In this document: positions 51,178-59,698 of the stretch, piece by piece
How positions within the stretch are numbered: position 1 is the stretch's first letter
How the letters are laid out: the number at the start of each line of letters is the position of its first letter
Source: Ectothiorhodospiraceae bacterium
GTDB taxonomy: Bacteria; Pseudomonadota; Gammaproteobacteria; HK1
Direction: 5' to 3'
Assembly: GCA_024234875.1 (NCBI GenBank)
Contig: JACKNM010000003.1
Location: 124,001 to 188,000, forward strand
DNA: 64,000 nucleotides
The notes under the pieces: generated by a model
The model's database searches: none
The model's input: only the letters and a program-made list of their open reading frames with translations
Told to the model about the DNA's origin: nothing
Position numbers and translations under genes: made by a program

Positions 51178-52335
51178 TCATTCCAGTGTCTGGAACAGCC
51201 TGAGCATCAGCGTCGCTCGCTCCTCGAGGCTCGAGTAGAGCATGTGCTCGTAGTCGGTGTGGGCGCCGTAGCCGTCGACGCCGAGCCCGTCGAGGGTCGG
51301 GATTCCCAGCGCGGCGGTGAAGTTGCCGTCGCTGCCGCCGCCGGTCTTCACGTCGCCGAGCTCGAACCCGATCTCGCGGGCGAGCCCGCGGGCGTGCTCG
51401 AACAGCGCGGTGATGCCGGCGTCCTTCTCGTAGGGGGGGCGGTTCATGCCGCCGGTGACCGCGATCGTGGTGTCCGGGTTGACCGGGGTCAGCCCCTCGA
51501 CGCGCCTCACCATCTCCTCGGCGAGAGCGGGGTTCGGCACCCGCACGTCGACCTCCGCGCGGCAGCGCGCCGGCACCACGTTGACCCCGGTGCCACCCTC
51601 GACGAGGCCGACGTTGACGGTCACACCGCGCTCGTAGTCGGTCATCGACTCGAGCTCCAGGATCTGGTGGGCCATCTCGCGGATTGCGCTGCGGCCGTCC
51701 TCGTGGCGGGCGCCGGAGTGGGCGGGCTTGCCCGCGATCTCCACCACGAAGCGCGCCACCCCCTTGCGCGCGGTGACGATCCGGCCCCCGTCGCGCGCCG
51801 GCTCGGTCACCAGCACGTACTTGTTGCGCAGCGCCGCGGACTCGATCAGCGCCCGCGACGTCGGGCTGCCGACCTCTTCCTCGGGGACGAACATGAAGGT
51901 GATGGGCAGCGGCGTCTCCTGCCCGAGCCGCACCAGGTGCCGCCACGCGTAGTGGGCGAGGAACGCGCCGCCCTTCATGTCGTAGATGCCGGGTCCGTAG
52001 ACCCGGTCGCCCTCGCGGCGGATCCGGTTCTCCGCCTCCTTGGTGCCGATCGCATGCACGGTGTCGAGGTGCGAGAGGACCAGCACCCCCGGGCCGTCAC
52101 CACCCCAGGGCGTGCGCACCGTCAGCACGTCGCCGAAGCCGTCGCGACCGGGGACGCGCTCGATGCGACCGCCGAGCGCGCGGGCCTGGGACTCCACGCG
52201 GTCGACCATGCGGTTCACCGCGGCGGCGTCGTGCGAGGGCGACTCGATGTCGACCCACTCGAGGATGCCGGCGAGGATCTCGTCGGCATCGATTCGCGGA
52301 GCGTTCTCCTTGTCGGAGCCGGACCGCGCGCTCAA
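51178..52335 (-). CDS. M20 family metallopeptidase (carboxypeptidase G2-like)
   Basis: A 385-residue zinc hydrolase. LSHLDTVHA gives the first metal His and Asp, VYGPGIYDMKGG the bridging Asp, FVPEEEVGS the catalytic Glu pair, and GTGVNVVPARCRAEVDVRVP and DGYGAHTDYEHM the dimerisation and C-terminal metal ligands. The best match by eye is carboxypeptidase G2/glutamate carboxypeptidase. The start is a TTG at 52335, which overlaps the upstream stop in a TTGA and follows AGGAAGG. In this gene block it could hydrolyse an N-carbamoyl or N-acyl amino acid, which is inferred only. Confidence 0.88.
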   Translation of the reverse strand: MSARSGSDKENAPRIDADEILAGILEWVDIESPSHDAAAVNRMVDRVESQARALGGRIERVPGRDGFGDVLTVRTPWGGDGPGVLVLSHLDTVHAIGTKEAENRIRREGDRVYGPGIYDMKGGAFLAHYAWRHLVRLGQETPLPITFMFVPEEEVGSPTSRALIESAALRNKYVLVTEPARDGGRIVTARKGVARFVVEIAGKPAHSGARHEDGRSAIREMAHQILELESMTDYERGVTVNVGLVEGGTGVNVVPARCRAEVDVRVPNPALAEEMVRRVEGLTPVNPDTTIAVTGGMNRPPYEKDAGITALFEHARGLAREIGFELGDVKTGGGSDGNFTAALGIPTLDGLGVDGYGAHTDYEHMLYSSLEERATLMLRLFQTLE

Positions 52336-53207
52336 CTCGAGCCTTCCTCGATGCGACCGTCGCGCACGAAGGGGTAGAGCCGGGTGATGTCGGTGCCCGG
52401 CTCGGCCGCCTCGATCGCCGCCCACATCGCCTCCACCGTCCGGCTCACCGGCCCCTGGCCGCCGGCCTTCGCCAGGGCCTCGCGGTACAGCCGCACGTCC
52501 TTCAGCATCAGCCGCGAGGTGAACCCGGCGTCGTACTTCTCGGTGAGGACGCGGTTGGGGAACTTCTCCGCGGTGGCGGTGTTCTGGCCGCTGGAGACGT
52601 TGACCACGTCGAGGATGGTCTTCATGTCGAGGCCCACCGAGACCCCGAACGCGACCGCCTCGCTGGTCGCCGCCATGGCGGTCGCGGAGAGGAAGTTGTT
52701 CAACACCTTCAACGCCTGTCCCTGACCGGGGTCGTCGCCGACGTGGAAGATGTTCCTCGCCAATCCGCCGAGCAGGGGGCGGAGCCCCTCCACGGTGGCG
52801 GCATTGCCGGCGCACATGACCGCGATGGTGGCGTTGCGCGCCCCGGCCACGCCGCCGGAGACCGGGGCGTCGACGTACTCGATGCCGGCCTCGGCGAGCA
52901 TCGCGCTCGCCTCGCGCGCCGCCTCGATGCCGATGGTCGAGTGGTCGACCACCAGCTTCACCTTGCGCGGTGAGGCGGCAATCAGCTCACGCGCCACCGA
53001 GTGGACGATCTTCCCGTCCGGGAGGCACAGCAAGACGGTCTCCACCGCGGCCGCGACCTCGGCGGTGGAGCCGAGGGCGCGCGCGCCGGGTGGCGCACGC
53101 TCGGGGCCGGCGGCGTCGAAGGTGACGAGGCGGGTGCCGGCCCTGGCGAGATTGGTCGCCATCGGCAGTCCCATGTTGCCGAGCCCGATGAAGCCGATCT
53201 CGGACAT
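52332..53207 (-). CDS. NAD(P)-dependent 3-hydroxyisobutyrate dehydrogenase-family oxidoreductase
   Basis: A 291-residue beta-hydroxyacid dehydrogenase. GFIGLGNMGLPMATNLARAG is the nucleotide-binding motif, DAPVSGGVAGA the substrate-binding loop, and GQALKVLNNFLSA the conserved catalytic Lys region. Members act on 3-hydroxyisobutyrate, tartronate semialdehyde or malonic semialdehyde. It lies four bases after the CMD gene and shares the operon with the M20 hydrolase. In a pyrimidine or hydantoin pathway it could reduce malonic semialdehyde, but this is a guess from context. Confidence 0.9.
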   Translation of the reverse strand: MSEIGFIGLGNMGLPMATNLARAGTRLVTFDAAGPERAPPGARALGSTAEVAAAVETVLLCLPDGKIVHSVARELIAASPRKVKLVVDHSTIGIEAAREASAMLAEAGIEYVDAPVSGGVAGARNATIAVMCAGNAATVEGLRPLLGGLARNIFHVGDDPGQGQALKVLNNFLSATAMAATSEAVAFGVSVGLDMKTILDVVNVSSGQNTATAEKFPNRVLTEKYDAGFTSRLMLKDVRLYREALAKAGGQGPVSRTVEAMWAAIEAAEPGTDITRLYPFVRDGRIEEGSS

Positions 53208-53211
53208 GGGC

Positions 53212-53601
53212 TCAGCCCTCCTTCTTGGCGTCGAGCTCGGCCAGCACCTTGCGCGCGATCCGGAACGACTCGACGCCGGCCGGCATCCCGCAGTAGACCG
53301 CGATCTGGTGCAGCACCTGCTTCAGCTCCTCGCGGGTGAGCCCGTTGTTGATGGCGCCGCGGAAGTGGAGCTCGAACTCGTGGGTGCGACCGAGCGCGGC
53401 GATCATGCCGAGGTTGAGGATGCTGCGCTCGCGCCGGGAGAGCGTGTCGTCGCCCCAGCAGAAGCCCCAGCAGTACTCGTTCAGCAGGCCCTGGAAGTCC
53501 TGGTTGAAATCGTCGGCGGACTGCATCGAGCGCTCGACGTACTCGGCGCCGAGCACTGCCTTGCGCATCTCGATACCCTTCTTGGCCAGCTTCTCGTCCA
53601 T
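53212..53601 (-). CDS. Carboxymuconolactone decarboxylase (CMD) family protein
   Basis: A 129-residue helical protein. FQGLLNEYCWGFCWGDDTLSRRER and LGRTHEFELHFRGAINNGLTREE with HQIAVYCGMPAGVESF are the CMD family pattern, with the HFRGAINNG and CG-x-P active-site region. The single Cys in the AVYCG motif lacks the second Cys of AhpD, so peroxidase activity is less likely. It begins the three-gene operon CMD-dehydrogenase-M20. The ATG is followed by EKLAKKGIEMRKA. The role in the pathway is unknown. Confidence 0.88.
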   Translation of the reverse strand: MDEKLAKKGIEMRKAVLGAEYVERSMQSADDFNQDFQGLLNEYCWGFCWGDDTLSRRERSILNLGMIAALGRTHEFELHFRGAINNGLTREELKQVLHQIAVYCGMPAGVESFRIARKVLAELDAKKEG

Positions 53602-53764
53602 CGTCTGTCTCCTCGCCGTCGGTGGTGGATGTCGGGGGTCGCCGGGACGACGCGCGTATGGTCGATCCCCGGCCGTCGAGTGCGGCATTATGCCGTGCCG
53701 GCGCGGCCGACGTGCGCGTCGGTCGGTCCATTCATCGCAACGGCGGCGTGTCCCGGAGGTTCGG

Positions 53765-54421
53765 ATGAGCAGGCGCATCGTGGTCCTCAATCCCAACTCG
53801 ACCCAGGCGGTGACCGACGGTCTGTCGGCGGCGCTCGACCCGCTGCGGATTCCCGGCGGGCCGGTGGTCGACTGTCATACCCTGACCGAGGGGCCGCCGG
53901 GCATCGAGTCGGACGCGCACGTCGCCGGCGTGGTGGAGCCGCTGTGCCGTCACTTCGCGGCCGAGGAGCCGCAGACCGATGCCTTCGTCATCGCCTGCTT
54001 CAGTGACCCGGGGCTGGTGGAGGCGCGCAAGCGCATCGGCCGCCCGGTCTACGGCATGGCGGAGTGCGGGATGCTCACCGCGATGACCCGGGCCGAGCGT
54101 TTCGGGGTGATCGCGATTCTCGAGCAGTCGATTCCCCGCCACCTGCGCTACATCGACCGCCTCGGGATTCGCACGCGGCTCGCCGCCGATCTCCCGGTCG
54201 GGCTCGGGGTGACCGAGCTGGTCGACCAGGCCCGCACCTTTCCGCGCCTCGTCGACGTCGGCCGACGCCTGGTCGGCGAGCACGGCGCCGGCGCGGTGGT
54301 CCTCGGCTGCGCCGGGATGGCGCCGATGCGCGCGGCGCTCGAGGCCGACCTCGGCGTCCCGGTGATCGATCCCGCGCAGGCGGCGGTGGCGATGGCGGTG
54401 GGGGCGCTGCTGGTCGCGTAG
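53765..54421 (+). CDS. Asp/Glu/hydantoin racemase family protein
   Basis: A 218-residue racemase. IVVLNPNSTQAVTDG is the N-terminal family motif. The two catalytic cysteines are in IACFSDPGL and LGCAGMAPM, as in HyuE-type hydantoin racemases and Asp/Glu racemases. GGAGG precedes the ATG at 53765. It is divergent from the CMD operon and convergent with the TPR-oxygenase gene. Its nearness to a dihydropyrimidinase suggests hydantoin or 5-substituted hydantoin racemisation, although Asp/Glu or maleate isomerisation cannot be excluded. Confidence 0.87.
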   Translation: MSRRIVVLNPNSTQAVTDGLSAALDPLRIPGGPVVDCHTLTEGPPGIESDAHVAGVVEPLCRHFAAEEPQTDAFVIACFSDPGLVEARKRIGRPVYGMAECGMLTAMTRAERFGVIAILEQSIPRHLRYIDRLGIRTRLAADLPVGLGVTELVDQARTFPRLVDVGRRLVGEHGAGAVVLGCAGMAPMRAALEADLGVPVIDPAQAAVAMAVGALLVA

Positions 54422-54441
54422 CCCGGGTCGAGTCCGGGCTA
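54419..54441. terminator. Hairpin that includes both stop codons of two convergent genes
   Basis: TAGCCCGG at 54419-54426 pairs perfectly with CCGGGCTA at 54434-54441 around GTCGAGT. The left arm opens with the racemase TAG and the right arm ends with the TAG of the TPR-oxygenase gene on the other strand. No T-tract is present. Confidence 0.6.
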
Positions 54442-55989
54442 CGGGCGAGGCTCGCGGAAGTCGAACGCGATGGTGATGCGCCGCTCGTCGCTGCGAAACG
54501 GGATCGTGCGGTGGTAGAAGAAGGGCGGGAAGAGGACGATCAGCCCCTCGCTCGGGCGTAGCGGCAGGATCCGACCCTGGTCGGGCACGGCGTAGAACGG
54601 CGGCGAGCGGCCGAACTCGATCCAGCCCGCGTGCTCGTCGTCGCTCCCGTCGCGTACCGCCTCGGGGAGTCGCACGTAATAGACCCCGGAGATCCAGGCG
54701 GTCGGGTGGATGTGCCCGTGCTGGTAGCCCTGATCGCGCAGCATGGTCACCCATGCGCTCAGCTCGAGCTCGGCCGGCAGGTGGGCGATCCACGGATGCT
54801 CGGCGCCGGGAGGGAGTTGGGCGCGATAGCGGCGCGCGGCCTGCTCGAGAGCGGACTCGAGCGCCGCGACCGGCCCCTTGGGCTCGACCAGCAGCTCGTC
54901 GCTCGTCGCGCCCTGGTGACACGACAGGCTGATGCCGTCGAAGCGTAGTCGCGGGTGGCCGTCGATGTGGCGTACCAGGTCGGCGTTGAACTCCGCCACG
55001 CTCGCGTAGCCCGGCGGTGCCTCGATCGGCATCGTGAACAGGTCGCGGTCGAGGTCGACGACCCGGGCGGCCTCGTCACGGCGCCCGAGGCCCGCGAGCG
55101 CGATCGCCTTGTCGGAGAGGAGCTGTCGGCTCGCCGGCACCCGCGCGAGCCCGCGCTCGCAGGCCTCGAGCGCGCCGGCGGGATCGCCCGCGCACAGTCG
55201 CGCCGCGCTCAGGTGCTGCAACGACGGCACCGAGCCGTTGGTCAACTCGGTGAGCCGCTCCGCCGCCTGCACCGCCTGCGGACCGTGGCGGAGCTTCTTG
55301 TGCGCATAGGTCAGCAGATCCCAGACCGCCGCCGGCGGCGAGCCCGCCGCGCAGAGCGTCTCGAGGTGGGTCACCGCCTCGTCCAGGTGATCGGTCTCGA
55401 CCAGCAGCACCGCGATCCGCAGGAGGAGCTGGCGGTCGCGGGGCGCGAGCGCGAGCGCCGCGCGATAGGCGGTGAGCGCGTCGTCGAAGCGGTGCAGCCG
55501 CTTGAGCGCGGTGCCGAGGTTGTAGCGGACCGTCGGGTCGCGAGGCAGTGCCTCGGCCGCGGCTCGATACTCGGTGATCGCGGCCTCGAGCTCGCCGCCT
55601 TCCTGCAACGCCAAGGCGAGCCGGGCACGCACCGGCGACAGATCGGCCCGCAGCGCGAGCGCATGCCGGTAGGCGTCGGCAGCCTCGAGCGGCCGACCCG
55701 CACCGAGGAGCGCGTCGCCGAGCGTCGCGTGGGCGGCGGGGTTGTCCGGTGCGGAGGTCGTGATGCGGCGAAGGTGCTCCACCGCCGCCGCCGGCTGCCC
55801 CCGCTCGATCTCCAGCGTCGCCACCAGCCAGCGAATCTCGGTGCTGTCGGGGTGGGTCGCGAGCAGGCTGCAGGCGCGACGATGCGCCTTGTGCAGGCGT
55901 TTGGCCGCCCGCAACGCTCGGATCTCGGCGAAGACCCGCTCGAGCTCTGGCTGATCGCCCCCGGTCGCCCCGCTCGACGGCGTGCTCAC
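54439..55989 (-). CDS. TPR protein fused to a putative 2OG-Fe(II) oxygenase domain
   Basis: A 516-residue protein. TPR-like repeats fill about residues 20-330, with typical Ala-rich helix pairs (AHATLGDALLGAG, VRYNLGTALKRL). The C-terminal 190 residues have HIHPTAWISGVYYV (His426 and His428), FPPFFYHRTIPF (His493) and a later Arg, the pattern of a 2OG-FeII_Oxy_5-type oxygenase. The expected Asp ligand is not obvious. The GTG start at 55989 overlaps the dihydropyrimidinase stop in a GTGA. It probably modifies a protein or peptide recognised by the TPRs. Confidence 0.8.
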   Translation of the reverse strand: MSTPSSGATGGDQPELERVFAEIRALRAAKRLHKAHRRACSLLATHPDSTEIRWLVATLEIERGQPAAAVEHLRRITTSAPDNPAAHATLGDALLGAGRPLEAADAYRHALALRADLSPVRARLALALQEGGELEAAITEYRAAAEALPRDPTVRYNLGTALKRLHRFDDALTAYRAALALAPRDRQLLLRIAVLLVETDHLDEAVTHLETLCAAGSPPAAVWDLLTYAHKKLRHGPQAVQAAERLTELTNGSVPSLQHLSAARLCAGDPAGALEACERGLARVPASRQLLSDKAIALAGLGRRDEAARVVDLDRDLFTMPIEAPPGYASVAEFNADLVRHIDGHPRLRFDGISLSCHQGATSDELLVEPKGPVAALESALEQAARRYRAQLPPGAEHPWIAHLPAELELSAWVTMLRDQGYQHGHIHPTAWISGVYYVRLPEAVRDGSDDEHAGWIEFGRSPPFYAVPDQGRILPLRPSEGLIVLFPPFFYHRTIPFRSDERRITIAFDFREPRP

Positions 55990-57452
55990 GGCGCGATGTG
56001 GGCGCCGAAGTTCCGGGCCGGGTCGAGCTCGGGGACCGACTCGCCGCGTGGCACCGCCATCGAAGGCTTCTCGCACGGCAGGAACTCACCGCTGCCGCGC
56101 TCCGCCCGCAGCTCGCCCTGGTCGATGACCACCCGCCCGCGCGAGAGCACCGTCTCCGGCCAGCCGGTGACCGTCCGCCCCTCGTACGGGGTGTAGCCGA
56201 CGTTGTCGTGCATCACCTCCGCGGTCAGCGTCACCTCGCGCTCCGGATCCCAGACGGCGATGTCGGCGTCGGCGCCGACCGCGATGGTGCCCTTGCGCGG
56301 ATAGAGGCCGTAGAGCTTGGCGGCATTGGTCGCGGTCAGGGCGACGAACTGATTGAGGTCGATGCGGCCCTTGCGCACCCCCTCGGAGAAGAGCAGCGGC
56401 AGCCGCGCGCAGAGGCCGGGGACGCCGTTGGCGATCTTCTTGAACGACGCGTTCGGGCCGGCCGCGAGCTTGCCGGTCTCGTCGAAGCGGTAGGGCGCAT
56501 GGTCGGACGACATCACCTGGAAGGTGCCGTTGGCGAGGCCCTGCCACACCACCTCCTGTGCGCGCGTGTCGCGCGGTGGCGGGCTGCAGCAGTACTTCGC
56601 CCCCTCCATGCCGTCGCGATCGAGGTCCTGCGCGGTCAGGAACAGGTACTGCGGGCAGGTCTCGCCGTAGATGCGAAGGCCGCGATCCTGAGCCCGGCGA
56701 ATCTCGGCGATCGCCTCCTCGGCCGAGACGTGCACCACCAGCAACGGCACGTCGAGCAGCTCGGAGAGCCGGATGGCGCGATGGGTCGCCTCGCCCTCGG
56801 CGATCCGCGGATGGCTGATGGCGTGGAACTTCGGCGCCTGATGCCCACCCTGGAGCAGGCGTTCCGACACCCAGCGGATGACGTCGTGGTTCTCGGCGTG
56901 GACCATCACCATCGCGCCCTCGCGCCGCGCCAGCGCGAGCACGTCGAGCATCTGGTAGTCGTCGATCTTCAGCAGGTCGTAGGTGAGATAGACCTTGAAC
57001 GAGGTGTAGCCGTCGGCAATCAGCGCCGGCAGCTCCTGCCCCATCACCTGCTCGCTGGGGTCGGAGATGATGAGGTGGAATGCGTAGTCGACCACCGCCT
57101 TCGGTCCGGCGCACTCGTGGTACTCCTTGACCACCTGGCGCAGGGACTGGCCGCGGTGCTGGGCGGCGAAGGGAATCACGGTGGTGGTCCCGCCGTGGGC
57201 GGCGGAGACGGTGGCGGAGTAGAAGTCGTCGGCGCACATGATGCCGGCGGCCGAGCGCTGCTCGATGTGGCAGTGGCTGTCGATGCCGCCCGGCAGGACC
57301 AGCTTGCCGGTGGCGTCGATCTCGCGCTTGCCGCGGGGCAGGTCGCGGCCGAGGGCGACCACGCTCGCGCCGGCGATGCCGACGTCGCACTTCACCACGT
57401 CCGCTGCGGTCGCAACCGTTCCTCCACGGATCACGAGATCGAGGTCGTTCAT
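55986..57452 (-). CDS. Dihydropyrimidinase / hydantoinase
   Basis: A 488-residue amidohydrolase. GGIDSHCHIEQR (HxH metal ligands), FKVYLTYDLLKI (the Lys that becomes carboxylated), the His of MVMVHAENH, YGETCPQYLFL and VMSSDHAPYRFD (Asp) cover the two-metal active site. The fold and length match bacterial dihydropyrimidinases. It opens dihydrouracil/dihydrothymine or 5-substituted hydantoins to N-carbamoyl amino acids. The ATG at 57452 follows AAGGGTGAC. It forms an operon with the TPR-oxygenase downstream. No beta-ureidopropionase was seen, so the substrate is open. Confidence 0.92.
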   Translation of the reverse strand: MNDLDLVIRGGTVATAADVVKCDVGIAGASVVALGRDLPRGKREIDATGKLVLPGGIDSHCHIEQRSAAGIMCADDFYSATVSAAHGGTTTVIPFAAQHRGQSLRQVVKEYHECAGPKAVVDYAFHLIISDPSEQVMGQELPALIADGYTSFKVYLTYDLLKIDDYQMLDVLALARREGAMVMVHAENHDVIRWVSERLLQGGHQAPKFHAISHPRIAEGEATHRAIRLSELLDVPLLVVHVSAEEAIAEIRRAQDRGLRIYGETCPQYLFLTAQDLDRDGMEGAKYCCSPPPRDTRAQEVVWQGLANGTFQVMSSDHAPYRFDETGKLAAGPNASFKKIANGVPGLCARLPLLFSEGVRKGRIDLNQFVALTATNAAKLYGLYPRKGTIAVGADADIAVWDPEREVTLTAEVMHDNVGYTPYEGRTVTGWPETVLSRGRVVIDQGELRAERGSGEFLPCEKPSMAVPRGESVPELDPARNFGAHIAP

Positions 57453-57597
57453 GTCACCCTTTGCTCCGGAGCGTGCACGGCCGGAAGGATACCGGCCGTG
57501 CCCCGGGGCTGCCAGCGCGAGAGCACGCGCGGCGCGGGGAGACGCGTGGTCGCGACCCCGGGACGGCGGCGGGGGCGCCACCCCGGGGTCCGCTCGC

Positions 57598-58233
57598 TCA
57601 GGCGGACGGGTCGGGCACCACCCGCAGGTAAGGCTTGACGGTGCTCCAACCGTTCGGGAACAGGGCTCGCGCCTCGTCGTCGCCGAGGGCGGGAACGATG
57701 ATCACGTCGTTCCCGCGCCGCCAGTTCACCGGTGTGGCGACCTTGTGCCGCGCGGTGAGCTGTAGCGAGTCGAGCACGCGCAGGATCTCGTCGAAATCCC
57801 GCCCGGTGCTGGCGGGGTAGGTGATCATCAGCTTGATCGTCTTGTCGGGCCCGATCACGAACACCGAGCGCACCGTCAGCGTGTCCAGCGCCTTGGGATG
57901 GACCATGCCGTAGAGATTGGCGACGGTGCGTTCGGGGTCGGCGATCAGCGGGTAGCCGGGGCGGTGGCCCTGGGTCTCCTCGATGTCGTCGAGCCAGCGC
58001 TCGTGGTCGGTGAGCGGGTCGACGCTGAGACCGAGCACCTTGCAGTTGCGCCTCGCGAACTCGGGGGCGAGGCTCGCCATGTAGCCGAGCTCGGTGGTGC
58101 AAACCGGGGTGAAGTCCTTCGGGTGACTGAACAGGATGGCCCAGCCGTCGCCGATCCACTCGTGGAATCGGATCGTTCCCTGCGTCGTCTCGGCGGTGAA
58201 GTCGGGGGCGATGTCGCCAAGTTGCAGTGCCAT
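57598..58233 (-). CDS. 1-Cys peroxiredoxin (Prx6-type)
   Basis: A 211-residue thiol peroxidase. FSHPKDFTPVCTTELGYMA holds the catalytic PVCTTE Cys at about residue 47, and no resolving Cys lies near the C-terminus, so it is of the 1-Cys type. IADPERTVANLYGM and DKTIKLMITYPASTGRDF are Prx6 features, and the C-terminal domain is long (VNWRRGNDVIIVP). It reduces hydrogen peroxide and organic hydroperoxides. GAGGA precedes the ATG at 58233. It is divergent from the cyclophilin-like gene. Confidence 0.93.
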   Translation of the reverse strand: MALQLGDIAPDFTAETTQGTIRFHEWIGDGWAILFSHPKDFTPVCTTELGYMASLAPEFARRNCKVLGLSVDPLTDHERWLDDIEETQGHRPGYPLIADPERTVANLYGMVHPKALDTLTVRSVFVIGPDKTIKLMITYPASTGRDFDEILRVLDSLQLTARHKVATPVNWRRGNDVIIVPALGDDEARALFPNGWSTVKPYLRVVPDPSA

Positions 58234-58373
58234 GGGTTGGTCCTCGTGTGGTATCGGGGCGTCTCCGCCACTCGGGCGCGGCGGTGTCGGGCGCGGGAGT
58301 CTGGACGTGTCGGCGTGACCCACAAAGCTCGATTTCGCATAAGCTCATGCCCGAGCAGATGGAGGGCGCCGAC

Positions 58374-58751
58374 ATGCCGCGTATCCGGATGACCATCGGC
58401 GACGTGCGCATCGACGCACGCACCCTCGACACCCCCACCGCCACCGCCCTGATCGCGGCTGCTCCATTCGAGTCGACGGCGCGGACCTGGGGCGACGAGG
58501 TCTATTTCTCGACCCCCGTGCACGTGCCCCGTGAGCCCGACGCGCGCGACGTGGTCGAGGCCGGCGAGCTCGCGTTCTGGGTCGAGGGCGACGCGATCGC
58601 CATCGGCTACGGTCCGACGCCGGTGTCGCGCGGGGACGAGATCCGCCTCGCATCGCCCACCAACATCTGGGGGCACGCCGTGGACGACGTGGGCGCGCTG
58701 GCCGGGGTTCCGTCCGGGGCGCCGATCCGGGTCGAGGTGGTCGACGACTGA
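58374..58751 (+). CDS. Cyclophilin-like fold protein
   Basis: A 125-residue cytoplasmic protein. ALIAAAPFESTARTWGDEVYFSTPV and GELAFWVEGDAIAIGYGPTPVS are the conserved core of the small cyclophilin-like domain family, which lacks proven prolyl isomerase activity. The start at 58374 (MPRIRM) follows GGAGGG and is preferred over two upstream ATGs. Its function is unknown. It is the only gene of its unit, divergent from the peroxiredoxin. Confidence 0.82.
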   Translation: MPRIRMTIGDVRIDARTLDTPTATALIAAAPFESTARTWGDEVYFSTPVHVPREPDARDVVEAGELAFWVEGDAIAIGYGPTPVSRGDEIRLASPTNIWGHAVDDVGALAGVPSGAPIRVEVVDD

Positions 58752-58825
58752 GGCCTCCGCGGCCCGGCGCGGGTGTCGTCGCGAGGTAAGATTCGCCGCA
58801 CTGGCGCAGGAGGGACGTGCTGACG

Positions 58826-59494
58826 ATGCGCACCCGACGGAGCTTCGAGCTGACGTTCGGCGAGCTGCCAGCCAGCCTGCCCGTTTTCCCTCTGCCCGGC
58901 GCGCTCCTGCTCCCGGGTCAGCGCCTGCCGCTCAACATCTTCGAGCCGCGCTACCTCGCCATGGTCCTCGACGCGCTCGCCGCCGACCGCCACATCGGCA
59001 TGATCCAGCCCGACCCCGCCGGCGCCGCCGAAGGGCCGGACGCGCTCTACGCGGTGGGCTGCGCGGGGCGGATCACCGCCTTCAACGAGACCGAGGACGG
59101 CCGGTTACTGATCAGCCTGAAGGGTGTGTGTCGGTTCCGGGTGGGCGAGGAGATCCCGACCATCCGCGGCTATCGCCGGGTGGTGCCGAGCTGGAGCGAC
59201 TTCGCGGCCGATCTCGTCGAGGGTGCAGCGCCGATCGACATCGCGAGTCTCGATCCGCTACTCGAGCGCTACTTCGCGTCGGAGGGGCTCGAGGTCGACT
59301 GGAACGCCTTGCGCGAGCTGCGCCCGTCGGTGTTGGTGGATTTCCTGTCGGTCAGTCTGCCGTTCTCGTGCGAGGAGAAGCAGGCACTTCTCGAGGCGCC
59401 GGACTGTGGGCAGCGTGCCAGTGTGATCAAGGCGATTCTGGAGATGTCGCTCGGCGACGGGCCGCACTGCGGCGCCGGCGGGACGCGGCACTGA
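58826..59494 (+). CDS. LON substrate-binding-domain protein
   Basis: A 222-residue protein made of one LON N-terminal domain, without the ATPase or protease parts. LPVFPLPGALLLPGQRLPLNIFEPRYLAMV is the family signature, followed by GCAGRITAFNETEDGRLLISLKGVCRFRV. A helical part follows. Such proteins probably act as substrate adaptors or chaperone-like factors. AGGAGGG at 58808 is about 11 bases before the chosen ATG at 58826. A GTG at 58817 is a weaker candidate. TAAGAT at 58787 may be its -10 element. Confidence 0.9.
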   Translation: MRTRRSFELTFGELPASLPVFPLPGALLLPGQRLPLNIFEPRYLAMVLDALAADRHIGMIQPDPAGAAEGPDALYAVGCAGRITAFNETEDGRLLISLKGVCRFRVGEEIPTIRGYRRVVPSWSDFAADLVEGAAPIDIASLDPLLERYFASEGLEVDWNALRELRPSVLVDFLSVSLPFSCEEKQALLEAPDCGQRASVIKAILEMSLGDGPHCGAGGTRH

Positions 59495-59698
59495 GCGTCG
59501 GCGGCGCGCCGCGGCTCAGAGGGTGTCTCCGAGATGACGACCTGCTGCGAGGTCCGCCGAGTGCGCGTGGCTGCGTTGTGGGGCCCCCATCGCCCGGTCA
59601 CATGGCCCGGCCATGCTCCCGCGCGACGTGCACCCCCACGCCTTGCCACTCACCCTCAGCACCCCTCTCGCGACGGCCATCATTTCGGATGCACCCTC

